Positions 1-6,024 of a stretch of DNA of 6,024 bases are shown in pieces. The stretch is taken from positions 1-6,024 of the forward strand of contig DAOUPU010000159.1 of the NCBI GenBank assembly GCA_030625995.1, written 5' to 3'. The position numbers and the translations under genes are program-made. The first letter of the stretch is position 1, and each line of letters begins with the position of its first letter. Source of the stretch: Flavobacteriaceae bacterium. Lineage in GTDB: Bacteria > Bacteroidota > Bacteroidia > Flavobacteriales > Flavobacteriaceae. The notes beneath the pieces were generated by a model that had not been told where the DNA came from, did not search any database, and saw only the letters and a program-made list of their open reading frames with translations.

Positions 1-830
1 ACCCAGTTGGTTCCATCCTCATGTCCGGATCTCAGTTCTTTATATTTTGGATAACCTATATGAACCTCATCTCTTATCAAGCTCCAATTGGTTTCATTTG
101 CCCATCCTTCTTCATTGCCCACCCAACGAACTCCGGGCCCACCATCGCCAAAAATAACCGCATTAGGCTGCAATTCCCGTACAATGCTTATTGCTTTATC
201 CCACTGATAGTAAGTCTTATTATCAATTTTTCTGGTTTCATTCGCGCCACCGTAATACCCGGAACCCCCGTTGGCACCATCAAACCATACTTCAAAAATA
301 TCTCCATAGTTGGTTAATAACTCTCGTAATTGATTGTGAAAAACAGTTACATATTCCGGCTTCCCATAGTCAGGGTGGTTTCGGTCCCAAGGCGACAGAT
401 ACACTCCCATTTTAAGGCCATAAGCTTTGCAGGCTTCTGAAAGCTCTTTTATAACATCTCCTTTTCCATTTTTCCAGGTAGAATTCTTTACCGAATGCTC
501 TGTGTATTTTGAAGGCCATAAACAAAAACCATCATGATGTTTGGCAGTAATAATAAGTCCTTTCATCCCTGCTTCTTTAGCAATTCTGGCCCATTGCATG
601 GCATCCAGTTCTGATGGATTAAATTGTGAAGGTTTTTCACTCCCCTCTCCCCATTCGATATTGGTGAAGGTATTCATATTAAAATGAAGAAAACCATAGT
701 ATTCCATTTCTTGCCAGACCAACTGACGTGCAGAAGGAAGCGGCCCTACCGGAGCAGGAGGTTCAATTTGTGTGGTACATGAATGGAACAAACTAATTAT
801 CGCAATAAGTAAATATTTAAATATTTTCAT
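1..830 (-). CDS. GH29 alpha-L-fucosidase, N-terminal part, lipoprotein (3' end outside window)
   Basis: An open frame from ATG at 830 runs to the window edge with no stop, giving 276 complete codons. The N-terminus MKIFKYLLIAIISLFHSC is a lipoprotein signal with Cys18. The catalytic (beta/alpha)8 barrel begins with YYGFLHFNMNTFTNIEWG (44-61), then AGMKGLIITAKHHDGFCLWP (87-106), GLKMGVYLSPWDRNHPDYG (138-156) and EVWFDGANG (180-188). Asp184 in the WFDG motif is the expected nucleophile of this retaining family. The TFTNIEWG opening and the WVGNEEGWANETNW stretch (236-249) resemble the GH29-B type, which in characterised members prefers alpha-1,3/1,4-linked fucose. The B-type acid/base Glu normally comes shortly after the last visible residues (GHEDGTNW), so it probably lies just outside. 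The start is 17 bases after the sulfatase stop, in an A/T-rich gap without a Shine-Dalgarno. This protein is clearly different from the fucosidase whose C-terminus lies at 5717-6024, and it is the last operon member visible. Any C-terminal carbohydrate-binding domain would be beyond base 1. Confidence 0.9.
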   Translation of the reverse strand, partial: MKIFKYLLIAIISLFHSCTTQIEPPAPVGPLPSARQLVWQEMEYYGFLHFNMNTFTNIEWGEGSEKPSQFNPSELDAMQWARIAKEAGMKGLIITAKHHDGFCLWPSKYTEHSVKNSTWKNGKGDVIKELSEACKAYGLKMGVYLSPWDRNHPDYGKPEYVTVFHNQLRELLTNYGDIFEVWFDGANGGSGYYGGANETRKIDNKTYYQWDKAISIVRELQPNAVIFGDGGPGVRWVGNEEGWANETNWSLIRDEVHIGYPKYKELRSGHEDGTNW

Positions 831-847
831 AAAATATATTCTGTGAC

Positions 848-2392
848 CTAATATTGTTTTAAGGCATTAATTGGTAATGAGACTTTCAATCCTGTGTTTT
901 TATGAATTGGCATTTGTGCATTTACTGTTTGTAAATAATCGGATAATACAGTTGCCAGTTCTCTTACTTTTTCAGGATTTGACGCTACGAGATCATGCTG
1001 TTCTCCAATATCTTCCTTAAGATCAAACAATTCCGTTCTTTCATCTATATGATAATAGATCAGTTTCCAATCTCCTTTCCTAACCACACTGGAAGCCCCG
1101 ATCCCCGGTCCTGATGGCCCCCATTCGTTAGGGTAATGCCAAAACAAAGGTCGATCTTTTTCTTTCATCTTTTCCCCATTCAGAAGTGGCATAAAGCTAA
1201 TACCATCAATTTTTTGTACGGTTTCGACATTTGTAATTCCTGCCATTTCTAATATTGTTGGATAAAAATCTTCTATGATCAAATACCCATCGGATACCGA
1301 ATTGGACTTTACTATTCCCGGCCATTTGACGATCATCGGCTCTCTGATTCCTCCTTCACGGACAGATCCTTTTCCGCTTGCTAAAGGTTTGTTATGTGTA
1401 TGTTTTTCTCCACCCCTTGCAACAGCACTTAAGCCGCCATTATCCGACATAAAAAGAATGATGGTATTTTTATCCAGGTTTTTCTTTGTAAGATAATCCA
1501 TTATATTGCCTAAACTTTGGTCCATCCCTTCGATCATAGAAGCATATTTTGCTTCAGTAGAATCAATTCCGGTATCCAGATATTTTTGCAAAAATTGATC
1601 ATCACCCATAATTGGTGTATGAACAGCGTAGTGCGCCATATACAAAAAGAAAGGTTTTTTATTAGTAACTGCTGTATCCATTGCTTTTATAGCCTCTAAT
1701 GTCAATGCTTCCGTTAAGAAAATATCTTTACCAAAATATTCATTTAGATCAGGTACAGCCCATGGTTTTAATTTTGTAATTCCATTACCGTAGTTTTCCG
1801 TTCCCAAATAACTTCCTGGCTGGCCCGCACCTGTGCCTCCAATATTTACTTTAAATCCTAAATTTATAGGGTTTTCACCAATTGTGCCTCTGGCTCCAAA
1901 ATGTGCTTTTCCTACATGAATGGTATAGTATCCTGCTTGTTTCAAAAGCTCAGGAAGAGGAGTAGCATATACAGCATGAGAATCTCCGATAACGGGACTT
2001 AGGCCATTCATATTCCATATAGGAAATTGTAAAGCAGGATGATTCTTCTCCATCCCATGGATCTTATCTCTGGCGGAGGTCCAGTTAGTTACTCTATGCC
2101 TTGCAGCATTCATCCCTGTCATTAAACTAACTCTCGTAGGAGTACAAACGGGGGTGGCATAAGCTTGAGTGAATTTCATTCCTTCCGACGCCAATCGTTC
2201 CATATTGGGAGTTTGATAGCGCCTGTTAAAAGGAGTTTCTTTATCCCAAAACGGGACGGAAGTATCCTGCCATCCCATATCATCCACCAAAAAAACGATA
2301 ATATTAGGTGGTGCTACCTCTATTTTTTTTGTATCACATGCCCCCAGAAGAATTCCTAAAGACAATAGGTAAATTATATTATAGTTCTTCAT
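848..2392 (-). CDS. S1-family formylglycine-dependent sulfatase, lipoprotein
   Basis: A 514-residue sulfatase that hydrolyses a sulfate ester, most likely on a sugar. A clear lipobox (LLGAC, Cys19) indicates export and lipid anchoring. Residues 30-41 (NIIVFLVDDMGW) supply metal ligands Asp37 and Asp38. The signature CTPTR at 83-87 followed by VSLMTG carries Cys83, which must be oxidised to formylglycine by a maturase (FGE or anSME) encoded elsewhere. Other S1 residues are present: Lys162 and His164 (VGKAHFG), His258 (AVHTPI), Asp317 and Asn318 (SDNGG) and Lys341 (GKGSVREGG). The C-terminal subdomain shows VRKGDWKLIYY and ELFDLKEDIGEQHDL, typical of the family. The overall look (RHRVTNWT, HAVYATPLPELL) resembles glycan sulfatases of Bacteroidota PULs, perhaps subfamily S1_16, but I cannot assign the subfamily firmly. 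The ATG lies inside the end of the preceding gene, with the A-rich leader GTTTAAAA. The C-terminal tail (about 498-514) shares a short stretch with the GH29 fragment at 5717-6024. Neighbouring fucosidases suggest a sulfated fucose-containing substrate. Confidence 0.95.
   Translation of the reverse strand: MKNYNIIYLLSLGILLGACDTKKIEVAPPNIIVFLVDDMGWQDTSVPFWDKETPFNRRYQTPNMERLASEGMKFTQAYATPVCTPTRVSLMTGMNAARHRVTNWTSARDKIHGMEKNHPALQFPIWNMNGLSPVIGDSHAVYATPLPELLKQAGYYTIHVGKAHFGARGTIGENPINLGFKVNIGGTGAGQPGSYLGTENYGNGITKLKPWAVPDLNEYFGKDIFLTEALTLEAIKAMDTAVTNKKPFFLYMAHYAVHTPIMGDDQFLQKYLDTGIDSTEAKYASMIEGMDQSLGNIMDYLTKKNLDKNTIILFMSDNGGLSAVARGGEKHTHNKPLASGKGSVREGGIREPMIVKWPGIVKSNSVSDGYLIIEDFYPTILEMAGITNVETVQKIDGISFMPLLNGEKMKEKDRPLFWHYPNEWGPSGPGIGASSVVRKGDWKLIYYHIDERTELFDLKEDIGEQHDLVASNPEKVRELATVLSDYLQTVNAQMPIHKNTGLKVSLPINALKQY
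884..903 (-). repeat. 20-base exact repeat, copy 1 (in sulfatase C-terminus)
   Basis: This 20-base stretch is identical to 5801-5820 in the same orientation. Here it encodes KNTGLK near the end of the sulfatase, in the same reading frame as the other copy. The flanking bases differ immediately on both sides. Confidence 0.8.
2379..2392 (-). other. 14-base gene overlap (phosphodiesterase-like stop / sulfatase start)
   Basis: The sulfatase ATG (2392-2390) lies upstream of the TAA stop (2381-2379) of the preceding phosphodiesterase-like gene, in a different frame. There is no Shine-Dalgarno before the ATG. Overlaps of this kind usually mean that ribosomes finishing the first gene start the second one, so the two enzymes are probably made together. 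Confidence 0.85.
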
Positions 2393-3308
2393 TTTTAAAC
2401 ATCTCGATTACAGGTTTTCCTCTCCAAAAATCCGGTACTTCCAAACCTAACAAATAGGCTATAGTGGCTCCGGTATCATAGGTAACAATACTAGAATTTA
2501 GTTCTCCTTTTGAAGGAATATTTTTTCCATAGATGATCCAAGGAATTTCTACTTCAACCAGTGTCTTACCACCATGACCTTTATCGATACCCCCATGGTC
2601 AGAACTGAATAGAATTACAGTATCGTCCATTATTCCGTTTTTTTCAAGAGTATTTATAATTTTACCAATGATATCATCGATATTTTCTACAGCCTCATAA
2701 TATTCCTTGGTATCATGTCCTATATTATGTCCGGCACCATCGGGCTCACTTAAATGAATGAAAGTTAGTGCTGGTTTTTCATTTATGATAAAATCCAGGG
2801 CTTTTTTTGTGGTCGCCTCATCGGAGTCCCCGTTAAAATCCAGATCGACCATATTTTTTTCAAAAAGATATCCAATACCTCCCCAAGTGTAAGAAACTCC
2901 TTTTTTTGCATTGGGAATTTGTTCATCAATTAAGCTAAAGATAGTAGGGTAAATTCCACCATTGCCTATTATTCTCGATGGCAACTCAGGAGTTTTACTA
3001 CCCCATTCTGTATATCCATGTAGTTCGGGTCCCGACCCCATGATCATAGAAGCCCAGTTTACAGCACTGGATGAAGGTAATACAGCTCGTGCCTTTAAGG
3101 AATACGAACCATCTTTCATCAGCTTTCTTAAATTGGGTATTTTAGCTTTCTCAAATGCATATGCACCAAAACCATCTGAGCCGATCAAAATAACATGCTT
3201 TGCTATTTGTTTGGAACCTTCCTTTTTAATTGAAGGCTGACATGAACATAGAACACCAATAAAGATTAATGTTGTCAAAGAAATTTTTAAAAATTGTTTT
3301 ATTTCCAT
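2379..3308 (-). CDS. alkaline-phosphatase-superfamily phosphodiesterase/nucleotide pyrophosphatase-like lipoprotein
   Basis: A 309-residue secreted metallo-hydrolase related to type I phosphodiesterase/nucleotide pyrophosphatases. The signal peptide (LTTLIFIGVLCSC) ends at lipidated Cys23. Metal-site motifs appear in the superfamily order: VILIGSDGFG (39-48) with Asp45; LPSSSAVNWASM (77-88), where Ser81 aligns with the Thr nucleophile of the TFPN motif; SEPDGAGH (187-194) with Asp190 and His194; SSDHGG (235-240) with Asp237 and His238. His245 in GHGG is the only His after these, so it is the only candidate for the last zinc ligand; classical enzymes place that His about 100 residues further on. 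There is no CxPxR, so it is not a formylglycine sulfatase. It is shorter than the roughly 400 residues of many relatives. It sits between a fucosidase and a sulfatase, starts 7 bases after the GH95 stop and overlaps the sulfatase start by 14 bases, so a role in the same glycan pathway is inferred. The substrate is unknown: a phosphodiester, a phosphomonoester or possibly a sulfate ester. The fold is confidently assigned, the reaction is not. Confidence 0.85.
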   Translation of the reverse strand: MEIKQFLKISLTTLIFIGVLCSCQPSIKKEGSKQIAKHVILIGSDGFGAYAFEKAKIPNLRKLMKDGSYSLKARAVLPSSSAVNWASMIMGSGPELHGYTEWGSKTPELPSRIIGNGGIYPTIFSLIDEQIPNAKKGVSYTWGGIGYLFEKNMVDLDFNGDSDEATTKKALDFIINEKPALTFIHLSEPDGAGHNIGHDTKEYYEAVENIDDIIGKIINTLEKNGIMDDTVILFSSDHGGIDKGHGGKTLVEVEIPWIIYGKNIPSKGELNSSIVTYDTGATIAYLLGLEVPDFWRGKPVIEMFKNEEL

Positions 3309-3315
3309 TTGGCAT

Positions 3316-5712
3316 TTATTTTAATATGTTCAGATTACCATCTAACCGGATTATTTGATTAGTTTTCAAGTTAAGGACTACTTCTAAATCATTGTATACT
3401 ACTTTCTTAGTTTGATCTTCTTTTGATTTTAGGCTTAACCAGTGTAATTTTCCTTCTTTCCATTCTATATCTACTTCTATATTTCCTCTGGCTTTAAGAC
3501 CAGCTATTTTTCCCTTTTGCCAATTCAAGGGTAAGGTGGGAAGAATTCTGATAAATTCTTCATGAGATTGCATTAAAAGCTCAGCAATAGCAGCGGTAAA
3601 TCCAAAATTACCATCAATTTGAAAAGGAGGATGCTCATCAAATAAATTATCGGCAACAGATATTTGCAAGAATTTTCTAATATTTTCTTCCGCCGACTTT
3701 TCATCTAATAAACGGGCATTGAGATTTATCATCCAGGCTCTACTCCAACCTGTTCCAGCTCCACCATATTGTAACCTATAGGCAATGGTCTTTTTAGCAG
3801 CCTCAAAAGCTTCTCTATTGCTTTCTACAATTTGATCACCGGGATGTAATGCATATAAATGCGACATATGTCTGTGCCCTTTTTCGTGTTCTTCAAAAGC
3901 TTCATTCCATTCCAACAATCTGCCATCTTTGCCCACAACAACGCCTGGATAAAGTCTATCTCTTTTTGATTGCACTTCTTTAACAAATTCATCATTATAT
4001 TCCAATATTTCAGCCGCTTCCAGAACATTGTCAAATACTTCTCTAATAATTTGATGTCCCATTGCACTACCATAAGATACAGCTGCAGGTTTCCCGTCTC
4101 CTGATATATAGGAGTTTTCCGGGGAGGTTTCCGGAGAGGAAACCCAGGCACCACTCTTTTCATCCCATACCAACCAGTCCAAATAGAATTCAGCAAAAGA
4201 TCTCATGGCAGGATAGGCCCTGGTTTTCAAAAACTCTTTATCCTGTGTATACTGATAATGTTCCCAGTAATGTTGTGCAGACCAACCACCACCATGGATC
4301 CATGCGCCCCAATATGCTTGCTCAGCCCTCATCCAGGCAGGAGCCCAAAGATCAGTGGCATGATGTAATATTGCTCCTCTGTCTATACCATATTGTTCTT
4401 TTGCAGTAATCTTCCCACGTTCGATCAACCTGTCCAGAAAATCAAAGAATGGTTGGTGCAACTCACTAAGATTGGTAACTTCGGCTGGCCAATAGTTCAT
4501 TTGTAAATTGATATTTAAGTGATAATCGGCGTTCCATGGAGCTTCAATATGATCATTCCATATGCCCTGTAAATTTGCCGGATTCGTACCTGGTCTGGAT
4601 GAAGATATCAATAAATATCTTCCATACTGAAACAATTTTGTTATCAGATCCGGGTCATCAAAGCCTTCTTTGATCCTTTTTAATCTTTTGTCTGTAGCCA
4701 GAGAATCTAATTCCTGACCTCCAAGATCAAAATCAACCCTTTTGTACAATTTTTGATAGTCAGTTGTGTGTCTTTTTAATAATTCATCAAAGGATTTATC
4801 CTTTAACAACGATAGGGTTTCTATATTTTTCTCTTCGTATTTATCATGATAAAAAGATGTATTACACACGATAAACAAGGTTGCTTTTTGAACACCTTTA
4901 AATGTCAGCGCCCCATTTTTAGCTTCAATACTACCGGATTTATTTCTAACTTTTAACCTGGTTTCAAACTTTACACCATAATCAATTGGAAAGGGTTTCG
5001 ATTCTTTCATTCCTCCATATTGTGTAACCATCCCCGTCATAATAATTTCATTATTTGAGGGGTTTGATAGATTTACTGTATTATGCCCGTGATCTAATGG
5101 GCGATCCAGTTTTATGCTAAAGTTCATCCCTTCTTTGGCTGTAGTTGTTAATTCTATGACCAGGACATCATCAACGGCTGATGAAAATACTTTTTCCGAA
5201 AATTTATCCCCATCAGAAGAATAGTTAACCGATACTAAAGCATCGTTTAAACTCAAGGATCGCGTGTAATTTTCAATCTTTTTCTCTTCTTGAAAATTGA
5301 TGTATAGATCACCCATGGTTTGGTGGGATCTTTTTATGGATCTGTAGGAAAATTTATCAACGATCAACTTATCCACTTCTTTATTTTTTCCATCTTTTAA
5401 AAGTTGCCTGATCTGCTTCAGATCTTCCTCTGTACCTTTTGAATTTCCCCAGTCCGGACCTCCGGACCACATGGAATCCTCATTCAGCTGAATACGTTCA
5501 TGCAGAGGATCTCCAAATACCATCGCACCCAATCTTCCGTTTCCAACCGGAAGTGCCTGCATCCAATTGGCAGCCGGTTGTTCATACCATAAAACTTGTT
5601 GAGATTCCTTTACTATCTCCTTATTCTGACAAGAAAACAATGTTAAAAAAGAAATTACTAAAACTAGTTTAATACCTTTTAACAAGGACTTAAATATTTG
5701 AGTATCAACCAT
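3316..5712 (-). CDS. GH95 alpha-L-fucosidase, lipoprotein
   Basis: An inverting exo-glycosidase of family GH95, which typically releases terminal alpha-1,2-linked L-fucose; some members act on L-galactose. It has 798 residues from the chosen ATG at 5712. A type II signal peptide (hydrophobic LVLVISFLTLF, lipidated Cys28) is followed by the N-terminal beta domain, which opens with WYEQPAANWMQALPVGNGRLGAM, a family hallmark (given here in part: residues 43-62 region). The (alpha/alpha)6 barrel carries NPANLQGIWN (377-386), DYHLNINLQMNYWPAE (396-411), the SPETSPEN loop with candidate acid Glu528 or Glu532, and FQIDGNFG (697-704) with the likely catalytic Asp700. Asn400 and Asn402 match the asparagines that assist water activation in the Bifidobacterium enzyme AfcA. 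His398 falls where, from memory, fucosidases have His and L-galactosidases Thr, so fucosidase activity is favoured. An in-frame ATG at 5754 adds 14 residues but overlaps the upstream gene by 38 bases and lengthens the signal n-region, so 5712 is preferred. The length is normal for the family. The next gene begins 7 bases after the TAA. Confidence 0.93.
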   Translation of the reverse strand: MVDTQIFKSLLKGIKLVLVISFLTLFSCQNKEIVKESQQVLWYEQPAANWMQALPVGNGRLGAMVFGDPLHERIQLNEDSMWSGGPDWGNSKGTEEDLKQIRQLLKDGKNKEVDKLIVDKFSYRSIKRSHQTMGDLYINFQEEKKIENYTRSLSLNDALVSVNYSSDGDKFSEKVFSSAVDDVLVIELTTTAKEGMNFSIKLDRPLDHGHNTVNLSNPSNNEIIMTGMVTQYGGMKESKPFPIDYGVKFETRLKVRNKSGSIEAKNGALTFKGVQKATLFIVCNTSFYHDKYEEKNIETLSLLKDKSFDELLKRHTTDYQKLYKRVDFDLGGQELDSLATDKRLKRIKEGFDDPDLITKLFQYGRYLLISSSRPGTNPANLQGIWNDHIEAPWNADYHLNINLQMNYWPAEVTNLSELHQPFFDFLDRLIERGKITAKEQYGIDRGAILHHATDLWAPAWMRAEQAYWGAWIHGGGWSAQHYWEHYQYTQDKEFLKTRAYPAMRSFAEFYLDWLVWDEKSGAWVSSPETSPENSYISGDGKPAAVSYGSAMGHQIIREVFDNVLEAAEILEYNDEFVKEVQSKRDRLYPGVVVGKDGRLLEWNEAFEEHEKGHRHMSHLYALHPGDQIVESNREAFEAAKKTIAYRLQYGGAGTGWSRAWMINLNARLLDEKSAEENIRKFLQISVADNLFDEHPPFQIDGNFGFTAAIAELLMQSHEEFIRILPTLPLNWQKGKIAGLKARGNIEVDIEWKEGKLHWLSLKSKEDQTKKVVYNDLEVVLNLKTNQIIRLDGNLNILK

Positions 5713-5716
5713 AAAA

Positions 5717-6024
5717 CTAAATTTCTTTGCCCGTAATTTTAAAGGTCCATGCATAGGTATCGCTTTTCCAGCTATTTAAAATTTCCATAGGGATATTTAT
5801 TTTCAATCCTGTGTTTTTATTGTAGTTCCATTCTAAGGACTCTTCATGTCCCAGAAGATAGATCTCTGAACCATCATTTGGCACTATATTGTCAACCAAG
5901 AAAATTGCTTCAGGTTTTATTAAGGAAATGGCATAGACTGTATTGTTTCCTTTTTTCTTTGTAAATCGAATGTTTTCACCTTGTTTATTTTTTTTTTCAA
6001 ATTTTTGAGTCTTATAGATTGCTT
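5717..6024 (-). CDS. GH29 alpha-L-fucosidase, C-terminal fragment (5' end outside window)
   Basis: This is the last 101 residues of a longer protein, ending in a TAG stop at 5719-5717. The reading frame stays open to the window edge, so the start and the catalytic barrel lie upstream. The visible part matches the C-terminal beta-sandwich of classical GH29 alpha-L-fucosidases: an IRFTKKKGNNTVYAISL strand pair (residues 18-34 of the fragment), then IYLLGHEESLEWN (54-66), then GLKINIP (72-78) and a closing YAWTFKI (90-96). In the family this domain packs against a (beta/alpha)8 barrel that removes terminal alpha-L-fucose with retention. The catalytic Asp and acid/base cannot be seen. A run of ten A on the coding strand encodes the Lys-rich EKKNK segment. 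The stop lies 4 bases before the preferred GH95 start, so the two genes are probably co-transcribed. A start inside this stretch (for example TTG at 5899) would split the domain and is not credible. GH29 assignment is fairly sure; the exact linkage specificity is unknown. Confidence 0.8.
   Translation of the reverse strand, partial: AIYKTQKFEKKNKQGENIRFTKKKGNNTVYAISLIKPEAIFLVDNIVPNDGSEIYLLGHEESLEWNYNKNTGLKINIPMEILNSWKSDTYAWTFKITGKEI
5801..5820 (-). repeat. 20-base exact repeat, copy 2 (in GH29 C-terminus)
   Basis: This copy lies inside the C-terminal beta domain of the GH29 fragment and encodes the same KNTGLK peptide. Similarity continues at the protein level on the C-terminal side (hydrophobic-x-hydrophobic-Pro-hydrophobic-x-x-Leu) although the DNA diverges. 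Confidence 0.8.

Noticed and set aside
21..415. Plus-strand open frames at 21-317 and 191-415
   Set aside because: They lie opposite the GH29 fucosidase, whose minus-strand translation carries clear family motifs. The plus-strand peptides show no recognisable domain.
831..847. A promoter or terminator between the sulfatase and the last GH29 gene
   Set aside because: The gap is only 17 bases, is simple A/T-rich sequence and has no hairpin. Read-through in one operon is the simpler explanation.
2379..3308. Calling the 309-residue protein an S1 sulfatase
   Set aside because: It has no CxPxR/SxPxR maturation signature, and its SDHGG and PDGAGH motifs fit the phosphodiesterase/pyrophosphatase branch of the superfamily.
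3825..4409. Open frames at 3825-4196 (minus) and 4062-4409 (plus)
   Set aside because: Both lie within the GH95 catalytic barrel in other frames and have no protein-like motif; the GH95 frame is intact through this region.
5717..5899. A separate 60-residue gene starting at TTG 5899
   Set aside because: The frame continues open upstream to the window edge, and the residues before 5899 belong to the same GH29 C-terminal domain. It is the end of a larger gene.
1..6024. CRISPR array, tRNA/rRNA, insertion sequence, defence or phage genes
   Set aside because: Nearly every base lies in five glycan-degradation genes. No regularly spaced repeats, cloverleaf, transposase or terminal inverted repeats were seen.

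Overview
The window is an almost gap-free stretch of five genes, all on the minus strand and read from high to low coordinates. The DNA is AT-rich. Four proteins have visible N-termini, and all four begin with a lipoprotein signal peptide ending in Ser-Cys or Ala-Cys. The start codons follow A/T-rich leaders with no recognisable Shine-Dalgarno sequence. Together with the gene content this points to a member of the Bacteroidota, plausibly a marine or gut flavobacterium-like organism; genus and species cannot be read from the sequence.

In transcription order the layout is: (1) 6024-5717, the C-terminal end of a GH29 alpha-L-fucosidase that starts outside the window; (2) 5712-3316, a GH95 alpha-L-fucosidase lipoprotein; (3) 3308-2379, a small alkaline-phosphatase-superfamily lipoprotein of the nucleotide pyrophosphatase/phosphodiesterase type; (4) 2392-848, an S1 formylglycine sulfatase lipoprotein; (5) 830 to beyond base 1, the N-terminal 276 residues of a second and different GH29 fucosidase lipoprotein. 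The gaps are 4, 7 and 17 bases, and genes 3 and 4 overlap by 14 bases. This is one operon with likely translational coupling. No promoter, terminator, RNA gene, mobile element or CRISPR array is visible, and no stretch longer than 17 bases is non-coding.

Taken together this is the interior of a polysaccharide utilization locus aimed at a fucose-rich, sulfated glycan. The best guesses are an algal fucoidan-like polymer or a sulfated, fucosylated host or animal glycan. The sulfatase would remove sulfate esters, and three fucosidases from two families would release terminal L-fucose of differing linkage. The phosphodiesterase-like protein is the least explained member. It keeps an alkaline-phosphatase-type metal site but has Ser in place of a formylglycine-forming Cys, so it could act on a phosphorylated substituent or another ester in the same pathway. 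No SusC/SusD pair, regulator or transporter lies in the window.
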